64,000 bases of DNA from Pseudoalteromonas sp. A601 (GTDB lineage: Bacteria; Pseudomonadota; Gammaproteobacteria; Enterobacterales; Alteromonadaceae): positions 105,671 through 169,670 of the forward strand of contig NZ_MXQF01000012.1 in the NCBI RefSeq assembly GCF_002165575.1, in the 5' to 3' direction. The translations under genes and the position numbers were made by a program. The notes under the pieces are model-generated. The model was given only the letters and a program-made list of their open reading frames with translations, ran no database searches and was not told the DNA's origin. Positions 45,957 to 55,520 of this stretch are shown piece after piece (positions within the stretch are counted from its first letter, which is position 1; every line of letters begins with the position of its first letter).

Positions 45957-47528
45957 ATGAGTGCACAATACACCTTGTTAGATTGGCTCGTGTTTGCAAG
46001 CTACGGTGCAATTTTATTGCTTAGTGGCTGGTGGTTTAATCGTAAGCGTGCCAATTCAAGCCAAGATTTCTTTTTAGGCGGCAATAGTATGCCAACATGG
46101 ATGGTGGCAATTTCGGTATTAGCAACATCGCAATCAGCCGCTACGTTTATTGGTGGGCCAGATCAAGGCTATCAAGGGGATTTGTCTTATTTAGCAACTA
46201 ATATTGGTGCTTTCATAGCTGCCTTTATAGTATCTGTATTTTTGATCCCTAAGTTTTACCAGCAAAAAGTTTATACCGTATATGAGCTGCTTGAAAAACG
46301 CATTGGCCCAAAAGCTAAGCGTCGTAGTGGATTAATGTATTTATTTGGTCGCGTGTTTGCCAGTGGTGCACGTTTATATATGGCGGCTATAGCGGTAGCT
46401 ATGATTTTGTATGGCAATATAGAAGCGCAAAGTGTGATCATAGCCACTTTATTGTTGGCTTTAGCTGGTTTGTTATACACCGTGTTTGGTGGCATTCGAA
46501 GTGTAATTTATTCAGATGTGCTGCAAAGCATTGTTTATGTAAGTGCCGCAATTGCCGTTATTTGGTGTTTGTTATTGTTAATACCGGCGGATTTTTCGAC
46601 CATTATGGCAACTTTAAATGAGCCTGCTCCTGGTGCTGACTCTAAATTAGCCATTTTTAAGTTTGATCTCGATTTTGGCCCCAGTGGTGTGTTCAATATC
46701 GCCTCGGTATTAACCGGATTTGTACTATTAAATATTGCAGCGTTTGGCTTAGATCAAGACATGACACAGCGGTTGTTAACCTGCAAAAGCGAGAAAGAAG
46801 GTAGTAAAGCCTTAGTACTTTCGATTGTGATGGTTATTCCAGTCATGTTGGTTTTTATCTTTATCGGCCTATTGCTTTATGTGGTTTATCAACAACCCTT
46901 ATTGATGAACAGTGATGGTGCTCAAGTAGTGCAAGAGTTTAATGGTGAGAAGATTACTATTTTCATGTACTACGTACTCAATGAAGCCCCTGCCGGGGTA
47001 AAAGGACTTGTCAGCGTAGGTATTATAGCGGCGGCAATTTCTACACTAAATTCCGGTTTAAGTTCAATGTCTTCAGTTATAGTACAAGATTTGTATCGCC
47101 CATATTTAGAAGCTAAAAACAAGCAGGTCGCTGACAGTCATTTTGTTAAGGCAGGACGCGTGGGAATGGCGTTTGTGAGTCTTTCTTTAGCCGTTATGGC
47201 CATCCTTTGTTATTTTTGGCAGCAGTACTCTGATATGCCACTGTTAAAGTTTGCGCTAAGTGTCATGGTATTTTCGTATAGTGGTTTGTTAGGTGTGTAT
47301 TTTACTACTTTGTTCACCAAACGTGGCAGTGAAAGTTCAGTGCTTGCAGCTTTGATTATAGGCTTTTTAGTCACTTTATTAATGCAGCCATACATGATTG
47401 ACTGGTTATTACCGCAGGAGCAACGTTTTTACTTAGGCTTTACTTGGCAGCTTTGTATCGGCACTGCATTAGCCACAATAGTGTGTTGTTTAGGGAAGCC
47501 TGTATTAAGGAAGTCGGCGGATGAGTAA
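45957..47528 (+). CDS. Sodium:solute symporter (SSS family), probable amino-sugar transporter
   Basis: The 523-residue product has about 13 to 14 membrane segments and the SSS pattern: RRSGLMYLFGRVFASGARLYM, QSAATFIGGPDQGYQGD and LDQDMTQRLLTCKSEKEG, the last being typical of SGLT-type carriers. It should bring in a substrate with Na+. Because it overlaps a sugar kinase gene by 8 bases and precedes murQ and namZ, the substrate is probably N-acetylmuramic acid or a related muropeptide sugar. No PTS MurP gene is present in the window. Confidence 0.85.
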   Translation: MSAQYTLLDWLVFASYGAILLLSGWWFNRKRANSSQDFFLGGNSMPTWMVAISVLATSQSAATFIGGPDQGYQGDLSYLATNIGAFIAAFIVSVFLIPKFYQQKVYTVYELLEKRIGPKAKRRSGLMYLFGRVFASGARLYMAAIAVAMILYGNIEAQSVIIATLLLALAGLLYTVFGGIRSVIYSDVLQSIVYVSAAIAVIWCLLLLIPADFSTIMATLNEPAPGADSKLAIFKFDLDFGPSGVFNIASVLTGFVLLNIAAFGLDQDMTQRLLTCKSEKEGSKALVLSIVMVIPVMLVFIFIGLLLYVVYQQPLLMNSDGAQVVQEFNGEKITIFMYYVLNEAPAGVKGLVSVGIIAAAISTLNSGLSSMSSVIVQDLYRPYLEAKNKQVADSHFVKAGRVGMAFVSLSLAVMAILCYFWQQYSDMPLLKFALSVMVFSYSGLLGVYFTTLFTKRGSESSVLAALIIGFLVTLLMQPYMIDWLLPQEQRFYLGFTWQLCIGTALATIVCCLGKPVLRKSADE

Positions 47529-48417
47529 AATAAATTATTTACTCGCACTTGATGGCGGTGGAACTAAAATTACTGCACATATTATTCACTTAAACAGTGA
47601 TACCACCTATGTGGCGCATGGCGGCGAAGCATCATTAAGTAATAACTTTCAAACGGCATTAAACAACATTGAAGCCATGATCTACAACTTGCTTGAGCAA
47701 AGTAACGCAAAACTAGACGAAGTTATTGCGGTCATGGGTGTGGCCGGAGGTGGCTCAAAAGAGCTGTCGGAACGGTTAACTGCAGCCCTTGAGCTTGGTT
47801 GTGACATTAAGTTTGCTCAATTACATATATACAGTGATGCAATAAGCTCTTTGTATGGTGCAAATGAAGGCAAGCCCGTTGCCATGGTAGCCTTAGGTAC
47901 AGGCGCGGTTGGAGCAAGACTAACCGAAGATGGTAACACTCACCTTATTGGTGGCTGGGGCTTTATGGCTGATGATTTTGGTGGCGGCGCACATTTAGGT
48001 TTGAGCGCAGTTCAAGCGCTTCTTAACGATATAGATTGTTTTGGTGCGCCAAACAGTAAGGTAACTAAACAAATAGCTAATCTCATTGGTTGCCAACGGG
48101 CTCAGCTTAGTACCTGGTTACATGCAGCTAAAGCCATTGACTATGCTCGTTTTACATACCTTATTTTTGAACTGCAAGACGACTGCGAAGTCGCACACAC
48201 ATTACTAAAAAATCATGCTCGACAAGTTGAGTATTTAATTAAAAAAACACGCGCAAACAGCGAATTACCTGTTATGTTAACAGGTGGCTTAGCTGATGTT
48301 ACGATAGCGCTATTAAATCAGCAAATGCAGCAATTGATTACCCCTAGGTTGGGAGATTCATTGCGTGGTGCCACCTTATTGGCACACCAGCATTTGCAAA
48401 ATGACTATATAGGATAA
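47521..48417 (+). CDS. BadF/BadG-type amino-sugar kinase (GlcNAc/MurNAc kinase-like)
   Basis: The 298-residue ASKHA-fold kinase has phosphate-1 motif [13 protein letters not shown] at the N-terminus, the phosphate-2 region [12 protein letters not shown], and adenosine-loop TGGLADV near the C-terminus. Relatives include NagK and the clostridial MurK, which phosphorylates MurNAc and GlcNAc. MurQ needs MurNAc-6-phosphate, so a MurNAc kinase is the expected partner where no PTS exists. It overlaps the symporter by 8 bases and stands 4 bases before murQ. The exact sugar is unproven. Confidence 0.8.
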   Translation: MSKINYLLALDGGGTKITAHIIHLNSDTTYVAHGGEASLSNNFQTALNNIEAMIYNLLEQSNAKLDEVIAVMGVAGGGSKELSERLTAALELGCDIKFAQLHIYSDAISSLYGANEGKPVAMVALGTGAVGARLTEDGNTHLIGGWGFMADDFGGGAHLGLSAVQALLNDIDCFGAPNSKVTKQIANLIGCQRAQLSTWLHAAKAIDYARFTYLIFELQDDCEVAHTLLKNHARQVEYLIKKTRANSELPVMLTGGLADVTIALLNQQMQQLITPRLGDSLRGATLLAHQHLQNDYIG

Positions 48418-48421
48418 ACCG

Positions 48422-49357
48422 ATGAGTTCTGAATACGCATTTGAACAACAACGTACACTTTTAGAGGAACTAAATGGTATCGTCTCAGAAGGGCAGAACC
48501 CAGATACTCTAGATATTGACTTGCTTGATAGCATGCAAATCTTGACCAAAATAAATCAAGAAGATCAGAAGGTTGCCCAAGCTGTTAAATTGGTTATTCC
48601 ACAAATTAGTGAAGCGGTTGACTATATTGAAACAGCGTTTAAACAAGGTGGCCGACTGATCTATATAGGTGCAGGCACAAGCGGGCGCTTAGGGATTTTA
48701 GATGCCGTAGAATGCGCACCAACATATAGCGTTAATGATCAACAAGTGATGGGGATTATTGCCGGCGGCGAAACAGCGTTTAAAAAAGCCGTTGAAGGAG
48801 CTGAAGATAGCCTTACTTTAGGTGTTGAGGATTTAAAAGCGATTAATTTACAAGCCAAAGATGTTGTAGTGGGGATTGCCGCCAGTGGCCGTACTCCTTA
48901 TGTACGTGCTGCAATTGAATACGCTAAATCTGTGGGTTGTAAAACGGTTGGTGTTACCTGTAATCCTAATTCGTTAGTGATGAAGTTACCTGATATTGGT
49001 ATTTGCCCAGTTGTTGGTGCAGAGGCGGTAACAGGTTCAACTCGGATGAAGTCTGGCACAGCGCAAAAGCTCGTTTTAAATATGCTTAGTACTGCCAGTA
49101 TGATCCGCACAGGTAAGGTATATAAAAACCTCATGGTGGATGTAAATGCTAGCAATGAAAAGCTTCATGCCCGTGCTATTCGTATTGTTATGCAAGCAAC
49201 CGACTGCTCACATCAGCGAGCTGTTGATGCACTCGCACAGGCAAAACAAAGCGCGAAGTTAGCTATCTTAATTGTGCTAACAGGTAAAGATGCAGCGCAA
49301 GCAGAGCAAATGCTCACTCAAGCTGATGGCTTTTTACGTAAAGCAGTGGAGTTATAG
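48422..49357 (+). CDS. murQ: N-acetylmuramic acid 6-phosphate etherase
   Basis: MurQ removes D-lactate from MurNAc-6-P to give GlcNAc-6-P. The 311-residue product has the SIS-fold signatures [21 protein letters not shown] (first half; catalytic Glu in this segment), [11 protein letters not shown] and [13 protein letters not shown]. Length is like E. coli MurQ (298). Its stop (TAG) is immediately followed by the ATG of namZ. Cytoplasmic. Confidence 0.95.
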   Translation: MSSEYAFEQQRTLLEELNGIVSEGQNPDTLDIDLLDSMQILTKINQEDQKVAQAVKLVIPQISEAVDYIETAFKQGGRLIYIGAGTSGRLGILDAVECAPTYSVNDQQVMGIIAGGETAFKKAVEGAEDSLTLGVEDLKAINLQAKDVVVGIAASGRTPYVRAAIEYAKSVGCKTVGVTCNPNSLVMKLPDIGICPVVGAEAVTGSTRMKSGTAQKLVLNMLSTASMIRTGKVYKNLMVDVNASNEKLHARAIRIVMQATDCSHQRAVDALAQAKQSAKLAILIVLTGKDAAQAEQMLTQADGFLRKAVEL

Positions 49358-50542
49358 ATGTTTTTAAGAGCGCTTGTGTTATTAGCTTGCTTAGTGTTAG
49401 TGGCTTGTAACAATTCACCGCACGCTGAAGTCACTCAACCTGTGAGTCTAAAACTACAGGTAGCTGCAGCGCAATTTGAGCATTATTTACCTGAGCTACA
49501 AGGTAAGCGAGTTGGCTTAGTTGTTAATCAAACATCGCAAGTCGATGGTGTGCACCTTGTTGATGTGTTACGCGCTGAAGGAGTAAACATCGTTAAAATC
49601 TTTGCTCCTGAGCATGGTTTTCGTGGCGATCATGATGCAGGTGCTCATGTAAAAAGTGCTGTAGATGCTAAAACAGGCATTGATGTAGTGTCGATTTACG
49701 GCAGTAATAAAAAGCCCGATGCCGAAGTACTGAGTGAACTTGATGTGATCATTTTTGATATTCAAGATGTGGGTGTGCGCTTTTACACTTATATCAGCTC
49801 GATGCATTATATGATGGAAGCCGCGGCGCAAAACAACGTAAAATTTATGGTACTTGATAGACCAAACCCAAACATTGCTTATGTTGACGGGCCAATTTTA
49901 GAGTCTGAGTTTCGCTCTTTTGTTGGGATGCACCCCATTCCAGTGTTACATGGTATGACTGTGGGTGAACTAGCCAAAATGATCAAAGGTGAGAATTGGA
50001 TAGATAGCGCTAACGAACTTGATTTGAGCGTATTTCCTGTAGCCAATTATACTCGCAATACCTCATACCAAGTGCCCGTAAAGCCAAGCCCTAATTTACC
50101 TAATGCACAATCAATTACCTTGTATCCGTCATTATGTTTTTTCGAAGCAACACCCATCACGATAGGGCGTGGTACTGACTTTCCCTTTCAAGTTGTTGGG
50201 TATTCGCCTGTAGCTCTAGGAGAGTTTAGCTTTACACCTCGTGCGATTAAAGGCGCGTCTATGAACCCTAAATTTAAAGATGTGACGGTGCAAGGCGTAG
50301 ATTTACGTGACAGTATGATAAAGGGACTCGATTTAAGCTTATTTATTAGTGCTTATAAAAAACTCACCGTTAATGAACAGGTGTTTTTCGAACGTGCAAG
50401 TTTTATGGATAAGCTGGCCGGCACCGATAAACTGCGCTTAGCAATTGAAGCAGGGCAAACCGAACACCAAATTAAACAGAGTTGGCAGCAAGGTTTAGAG
50501 CGCTTTAAACAACAGCGAAAGCCGTATTTGCTGTATCAGTAA
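49358..50542 (+). CDS. namZ: Exo-beta-N-acetylmuramidase (DUF1343), lipoprotein
   Basis: The 394-residue product has a lipoprotein signal with lipobox LVAC. It matches the DUF1343/NamZ family: GKRVGLVVNQTSQVDG, FAPEHGFRGDHDAGA, FDIQDVGVRFYTYISSM, DRPNPN and SLCFFEATPITIGRGTDFPF. NamZ (YbbC in B. subtilis) removes non-reducing MurNAc from peptidoglycan fragments; conserved acidic residues in the EHGFRGD region are likely catalytic. Attachment to the outer membrane or periplasm lets it release MurNAc for the symporter. Last gene of the murQ operon; a terminator follows. Confidence 0.92.
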   Translation: MFLRALVLLACLVLVACNNSPHAEVTQPVSLKLQVAAAQFEHYLPELQGKRVGLVVNQTSQVDGVHLVDVLRAEGVNIVKIFAPEHGFRGDHDAGAHVKSAVDAKTGIDVVSIYGSNKKPDAEVLSELDVIIFDIQDVGVRFYTYISSMHYMMEAAAQNNVKFMVLDRPNPNIAYVDGPILESEFRSFVGMHPIPVLHGMTVGELAKMIKGENWIDSANELDLSVFPVANYTRNTSYQVPVKPSPNLPNAQSITLYPSLCFFEATPITIGRGTDFPFQVVGYSPVALGEFSFTPRAIKGASMNPKFKDVTVQGVDLRDSMIKGLDLSLFISAYKKLTVNEQVFFERASFMDKLAGTDKLRLAIEAGQTEHQIKQSWQQGLERFKQQRKPYLLYQ

Positions 50543-50573
50543 AAGCATAAAAGCAGTACAGTATTAACTTGAT

Positions 50574-50597
50574 AAACGCAGACTAGTCTGCGTTTTT
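50574..50597 (+). terminator. Terminator after namZ
   Basis: AAACGCAGAC and GTCTGCGTTTTT form a 10-base stem with a very small loop and a T-run, 31 bases after the namZ stop. Confidence 0.85.
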
Positions 50598-50703
50598 ATT
50601 GCGCTTAAAAAAGGCGTGTAGCTAAATTTAATGGAATAGAAATAATGAACCTGTAAGAAAGTGGTCTGATTTTTTAGTTAATTCGAGTCTTGTCCAATCT
50701 CAC

Positions 50704-51119
50704 ATGAGTACCCGTATTTTACCAAGCCAAGCAAATGTACATGCAGTTACATTAAAAGATAAAGATTACTTAACCTGAACTCTGGTTAAGAGATGTACTA
50801 ATGTATTGACATTAAATCACAAATATATTTATTAGTCTCCAGCCGGAGACTTTTAGCGATAACAAGGCGAATTTACGCGTCAATAGCTGGCCTATTGCAA
50901 GTAAATTCAACGCAGTTAGCGTTGAAAGTAGTCGCTGGAGATAGATTTATTATCCAGAGTTCAGGTTACTTAAGCAAAGCGCTTGAAATGGATGGACAAG
51001 TTCTAATTGAGCTTTGTTATTGCTCTATCTATGAACAATGCTGGGTAGTCGACAGAAACAACCAACCCAAAGAGGTTGCTCAATGTGAAATTGCTACTGA
51101 TCAGCGCTTTGTGCAATAA
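50704..51119 (+). pseudogene. Small gene interrupted by a MITE
   Basis: From the ATG at 50704 the frame encodes MSTRILPSQANVHAVTLK and stops just inside the inserted element. After the element the same frame resumes at YLSKALEMDGQVLIELCY and runs to the stop at 51119. Removing the 192-base element and one 8-base target repeat restores a single frame of about 71 codons. The product family is unknown. A hybrid frame starting inside the element at 50895 is an artefact of the insertion. Confidence 0.75.
50774..50965. mobile_element. 192-bp MITE with perfect 12-bp terminal inverted repeats
   Basis: The element starts CCTGAACTCTGG and ends CCAGAGTTCAGG (perfect inverted repeats) and is flanked on both sides by TTACTTAA (50766-50773 and 50966-50973), an 8-base target duplication. 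Inside are a hairpin GTCTCC-AGCC-GGAGAC (50835-50850) and paired stretches around GCGATAACAAGGCGAATTTACGC and GCAAGTAAATTCAACGC, so it folds into a nested stem. It encodes no transposase; an IS with an 8-base duplication must have moved it. Confidence 0.88.
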
Positions 51120-51138
51120 GTTCTGTATTTAAGGTATA

Positions 51139-51165
51139 AAAAAGGCCACTGATGTGGCCTTACCC
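51139..51165 (-). terminator. Terminator downstream of the TonB-dependent receptor
   Basis: On the minus strand AAGGCCAC-ATCA-GTGGCCTTTTTT forms a hairpin with a T-run, about 40 bases after the receptor stop codon. Confidence 0.8.
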
Positions 51166-51201
51166 TGGATTGGGGGAAATTAGTGCTTGGTTGTCTAACC
51201 C

Positions 51202-54200
51202 TTAAAATTCAAAGTTGAATGAAAGTTGTAACGTACGGGGGTTGTAGTAGTTACGGTATTCCCCAAATGTTTCTGAACTCATATATGGGTTATTGTTGTA
51301 ACCTGTTTGGCGATTAAATACGTTAAACAAGTCAGCTCTAAATTGCATCTCGAAATCACCTGCAACTTTAAAGTCTTGCGTATAGTTTAGATCAAGTTGC
51401 CAGTGGCTCGCACTGCGACGGCTACCTGCAGGCTCTCCATAGCGGCTTGTGTCGCTTGAATAACCATAGATTGAACCATCCCATGCTTCCCATGGTTTAC
51501 CTGATTGAAATACAAAGTAAGCGCCCACATTCGCTTCCCAAGGAACCGTGTAGTAACCATAAACTTTTAACAAGTGTGGTTTATCACCTGATAATGTGCC
51601 GGAGCGGTTATCCCATGGATAGCGACCACGACCATCACCATAGTAAGACGACCCAATAAAGTTATTCGCATCATTAGTCGCGGTGGTATTATCTTGGTCA
51701 AAGTTACCGTAGTAATGACTCCATACGTATGATGCATTTACATAGCTGTTTTCACCCATGTACTCAGCTTCAATGCTGGCTTCCCAGTATTTGGTTTCGC
51801 CGCCATCAACTTCAGCAATAACATAAGAAGAACCACCAATCTCATCACGAATCGCATCTAGATTATCGACATATAACCCTTGTGCAGCAATATCAGCTGG
51901 TACACCTGATGCTTCAACCTCTGAATAATCAGTTAAGCGTCCAGTATTCGGCATATCTTCCCAAAAGTGATTACCTTTACGATGACGTACGTGAGCACGA
52001 AGTACTAAATCAGAACCGACATACTTAGTCGTACCAATTGTAAATTCGGTTACACGTCGTGGTTTCATGTCATCGGCAAATACTTTACCTGATGAACCTT
52101 GGCGAGGCTCTGCATAGATAACATTACCTGCATCATCAAATTCTACTTCGACTTCAGCACGAGTATTACGGTCCCATGATGCTGCACGTGCTAGTGAACT
52201 TGCTTCAGGGTTATAGATTGAGAAGTTAGCAAATACTGAATCTTCATCAGAGTAGGTCCAAGTTGCACCTAATCGCGGCTGCAGCATGTCAGTCCAATCT
52301 GTTTGGTACATTTCATATTTATTACCCGGAGCAACTTCGTAACCTGATAGTGTGCCAGATGCTTCGCGTAAACCTTGACCATACCAAGTGTCTTGGCTTA
52401 CTAGTAAGCCAAGGTTGTAAGTCCAGTCACCCACTTCAATCGTGTCATTAATTTCAAAGTTAAGACTACGTGTTTCAGATTTTATTCCTGAAACGGGTGT
52501 GCTGCCATCAGTTGCAAGGCTCATTTGTTGAACATATGCACGATAAACAACTGGCGCAGTACTGCCTTCTTCTAAGCTTTCATCAAGCCCACCTACGTAA
52601 GAAACTCGGCCCCATCCATTTGATAAACGAGTAAGCTCTTCAACGCCTTTCTCCCACTTAGCACCAAAGTGAAGTGTGTGGTATGTATCACCCCAATCAA
52701 ATTCGTGTTCAAGGTTTACTTCAAAGCTATCGCGAGAAAAGTCCTGGTTATCATATTGATAATAAGCACCTACGCCACCGCCACCAAGCATTTGACCATC
52801 TTCAGTATAACCATATTGGTTAATAAGTGGCGTTGCACCGTTATTAAAGGCATCAATCTGTGCTTGGGTATAACTCCCTTCTGGGTCGTAATCACGAATA
52901 CTAGGGACTGAGAAGTAACCCATTTGTTCTAGGTTACTGATATCGAGCTGACTAGATAGCGACGGAGTTACAGATAACACGTTATCTGGCTGTGAGCCTG
53001 TATCTAGGTCAAATTTACTATATTGAAATGAGAGCGTAGTTGCTGAACCTAAAATCCAAGAACCATCTAACGTAAAGATATCTTGCGATGCTTTATCACC
53101 AACAGATACTGAGTCAGTTTCATAAGCACCAACAGAACGACCATTGATCTCTTTATCTGAAGTACGTTGTGAAATGTTTAACAGGAGATCATCAGTAGGG
53201 GCCCAAGTTAATTTACCAAAGTACTCATCACGTACGCTTTCGTAGTCTTTTACTTCACCGTAGGCGGTATCTTTATTCGAACGTGTTTCTTCTGGGCGGT
53301 AGTAAGAGGTATAAAAATACAATTCATCTTCAATCAGCGGGCCGCCTAAACTAGCTGTTAACCAGCTTTTATCAAGTTCATAGCTTTCTGAACCAACAGG
53401 TGTTGCAACAAAGCTTTTAGGTTGCACTTTATATTCAACGTTGCCGTGAAATTCATCAGTACCAGACTTTGATACAGTATTGATTGAAAAACCACCCGAG
53501 CGATTAAATCCAACGGCTTTTGCACCACCTCTGTCCATAGTAACAAACTCAACATCGTGAGTAGACGGTTCAGACGCTAAGTTACCATACATAGGCAATG
53601 ATACATTTACGCCATCAAAGCCATATGAATTATCAACCCCTGAACCACCAGCAGATGGGCCAAGGGTTGAGTTTTGTGAAAGCTCAACACCGGGTACTAG
53701 TTTTAATAAATCGCGATAGTCTTGACCTACAGGTACGCTTTCAATCGCTTTTTTACCAAGCGAGTTACTTAATGACGAATTACCTTGGCGGAATAACTTA
53801 CTGCCTGTTACCGTAATTACTTCAACGCTTTCTTTATTAGCACTTAGTACTACATTTGCACTCGAAGTTTGCTCAAGCAGTACATCAACGGTCATCGTTT
53901 GGGTAATACCGTTGTTGTCTTCAAACGTTAGCTCGTAAGTACCTGGTTTTAGTTGCGGTAAATCATAACTACCATCTTCACGCGTTACAACAGTACGTGC
54001 TTTTGGCATGACGTTACTGCGAGCTGTGATCGTTATTCCTGCGAGTGATTGGTTTGCTTGTTCTGTTACTACTTTACCTTTAATTGCACCGTTTAAGTTG
54101 GCGAGTGCTGGAGCACTACTCAGAGCTGCGGCTATCAGCGCACCTGTTATTGCAGTTTTTGGTACTCGCAAAGCGCGGTGTGTTGCTTGCGCTAAAGAGC

Positions 54201-54231
54201 TTATATTGAAGGTTGGTGCATGTTTTTTCAT
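51202..54231 (-). CDS. TonB-dependent outer-membrane receptor, Oar-like, with N-terminal carboxypeptidase-regulatory-like domain
   Basis: The 1009-residue product has a long signal peptide (to about residue 45), a CarboxypepD_reg-like beta-sandwich (AIKGKVVTEQANQSLAGITI, then EDGSYDLPQLKPGTYELTF), a TonB-box-like VEVITVTGS, a plug domain and a large beta-barrel ending in LSFNFEF with a C-terminal Phe. The frame is open to 54354, but ATG 54231 with GGGGAAA before it gives the signal peptide. Such receptors import large nutrient oligomers; next to murein genes, muropeptides are the likely cargo (inference). Confidence 0.9.
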   Translation of the reverse strand: MKKHAPTFNISSLAQATHRALRVPKTAITGALIAAALSSAPALANLNGAIKGKVVTEQANQSLAGITITARSNVMPKARTVVTREDGSYDLPQLKPGTYELTFEDNNGITQTMTVDVLLEQTSSANVVLSANKESVEVITVTGSKLFRQGNSSLSNSLGKKAIESVPVGQDYRDLLKLVPGVELSQNSTLGPSAGGSGVDNSYGFDGVNVSLPMYGNLASEPSTHDVEFVTMDRGGAKAVGFNRSGGFSINTVSKSGTDEFHGNVEYKVQPKSFVATPVGSESYELDKSWLTASLGGPLIEDELYFYTSYYRPEETRSNKDTAYGEVKDYESVRDEYFGKLTWAPTDDLLLNISQRTSDKEINGRSVGAYETDSVSVGDKASQDIFTLDGSWILGSATTLSFQYSKFDLDTGSQPDNVLSVTPSLSSQLDISNLEQMGYFSVPSIRDYDPEGSYTQAQIDAFNNGATPLINQYGYTEDGQMLGGGGVGAYYQYDNQDFSRDSFEVNLEHEFDWGDTYHTLHFGAKWEKGVEELTRLSNGWGRVSYVGGLDESLEEGSTAPVVYRAYVQQMSLATDGSTPVSGIKSETRSLNFEINDTIEVGDWTYNLGLLVSQDTWYGQGLREASGTLSGYEVAPGNKYEMYQTDWTDMLQPRLGATWTYSDEDSVFANFSIYNPEASSLARAASWDRNTRAEVEVEFDDAGNVIYAEPRQGSSGKVFADDMKPRRVTEFTIGTTKYVGSDLVLRAHVRHRKGNHFWEDMPNTGRLTDYSEVEASGVPADIAAQGLYVDNLDAIRDEIGGSSYVIAEVDGGETKYWEASIEAEYMGENSYVNASYVWSHYYGNFDQDNTTATNDANNFIGSSYYGDGRGRYPWDNRSGTLSGDKPHLLKVYGYYTVPWEANVGAYFVFQSGKPWEAWDGSIYGYSSDTSRYGEPAGSRRSASHWQLDLNYTQDFKVAGDFEMQFRADLFNVFNRQTGYNNNPYMSSETFGEYRNYYNPRTLQLSFNFEF

Positions 54232-54631
54232 CGTTTCCCCGTCCTTATTATAAGTTTGTTTATTGCTCTGAACTGTGTTGATTTCCCGAATAGAGTCATA
54301 AACTTTTATTATTTGTTGCCATTCTATTAAACATGTGTTGCCAGTACTGGTCAAGAATAATTTCTTCTGAAACTGTTGTTTGATAGAAATAATATATATT
54401 AAAAGTATGGTGGTTATAATTTTTCACAATATGACTAAAGATAAATTTTAATAAAGTTGAATTAAAGTAATGAGTTACCTTGAGTCCCTCTTTGGAAAAT
54501 ATTTTCTTAAGTAAATAGCAAACGGGGTTGATTTGTAATTTAATAGTATCTTTTAAAATTAAATAATTATTTATGGAGGTAGCGTTGAAATATTTTATAG
54601 AGAAAAAGGATGTTGTTGGATTCAATTGAAA
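54232..54631. other. AT-rich gap upstream of the receptor gene
   Basis: About 400 bases between the receptor start and the terminator of the RpiR-type gene, holding the receptor promoter. AGAATAATTTCTTC near 54353 and GAAATAATATATATT near 54386 resemble the GGAATAATA motif loosely. Apparent frames here are AT-rich and lack ribosome-binding sites; I call no gene. Confidence 0.45.
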
Positions 54632-54658
54632 ATAAAAAGGCCGCGAATGCGGCCTGTT
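54632..54658 (-). terminator. Terminator downstream of the RpiR-type regulator
   Basis: On the minus strand AGGCCGCATTCGCGGCCT forms a hairpin followed by TTTTTATTTT, 17 bases after the regulator stop. Confidence 0.85.
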
Positions 54659-54674
54659 CTATAGTGATATGTAT

Positions 54675-55520
54675 TTAGTGGTTTCTAAACTCGCCAACTA
54701 CATCATTAGAGTGCTCTAACAACTTGCGGCCTTGGCGACTAGACTGGGTTAATGCAATAAATAGGATGTCGATTACAAAATCTTGCGCGGTGCGAGCAAG
54801 AATAGATGATAAGCGCACGGATTCTTCTTCTGCAACAGAGTACAGTTTCACATTTGCTGCATCCGCCACGGGACTATTGCCAAACTTAGTAACAGAAATT
54901 ACATGGCTATTGTTATGCTTTGCTTGTTTTACCACTTCAGCAATTTCACGAGTTACCCCTGATTCACTAATCGCGATCACTAAATCACCCTTACCAAACG
55001 TTGATACATAAGAAAGTTGTGCATGACCATCGGGTTCTGCGATAGCGGGCATACCAAGCTTTTGTAGTTTATAAGAGAAATCTTTTGCTACGAGCGCTGA
55101 GCCGCCTAAGCCACAAATTAAAATACGTTTAGCGGATTTAAGCAAACTAACAGCTTGTTCAAAAGAGGGGGCATCGTTAAGGTTTTTAGTTTCACTTAGT
55201 ACGGCTAGCTTGCTACTTAATAATTTTTCGGCAATTTGTTCTAATGAATCACTTAATGTGATTTTACCGTGTAATTTCGGCTCGCTGGTTTCATCATTCA
55301 ATGCATCGATAACCGCTAATTTAAAGGCAGGGAACCCTTTATAGCCCAGTTTCTGTGAAAATTTAACGACACTTGATTGGCTAACACCAACAACCTTGGC
55401 TAACTCAACAGAAGAAAGATTACGTATAGCATTAGCTGAATTCAATGTGAAGTCTGCTAGTTTTGCTTCACTGCTTGACAAAGACTGACGCAATGCTTTG
55501 ATTTTAACAAATGTAGACAT
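54675..55520 (-). CDS. MurR/RpiR-family transcriptional regulator
   Basis: The 281-residue product has an N-terminal HTH_6 domain (about 1-77; SSVELAKVVGVSQSSVVKFS is the recognition region) and a C-terminal SIS sugar-phosphate-binding domain (about 115-250; ICGLGGSALVAKDFSYKL and AISESGVTREIAEVVKQ). RpiR regulators respond to phosphosugars; E. coli MurR represses murQP and responds to MurNAc-6-P. Its place between the murQ operon and the amidase gene makes control of this locus likely. Divergent from the amidase gene with a 390-base shared region. Confidence 0.88.
   Translation of the reverse strand: MSTFVKIKALRQSLSSSEAKLADFTLNSANAIRNLSSVELAKVVGVSQSSVVKFSQKLGYKGFPAFKLAVIDALNDETSEPKLHGKITLSDSLEQIAEKLLSSKLAVLSETKNLNDAPSFEQAVSLLKSAKRILICGLGGSALVAKDFSYKLQKLGMPAIAEPDGHAQLSYVSTFGKGDLVIAISESGVTREIAEVVKQAKHNNSHVISVTKFGNSPVADAANVKLYSVAEEESVRLSSILARTAQDFVIDILFIALTQSSRQGRKLLEHSNDVVGEFRNH

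Noticed and set aside
50895..51119. A 74-codon frame that starts inside the MITE.
   Set aside because: The first part of the frame is MITE sequence and the rest is the tail of the interrupted gene; it is reported as a pseudogene instead.
54296..54625. A 109-codon minus-strand frame rich in Asn, Ile and Tyr upstream of the receptor gene.
   Set aside because: Composition is that of AT-rich intergenic DNA, with no ribosome-binding site, and it overlaps the receptor promoter region.
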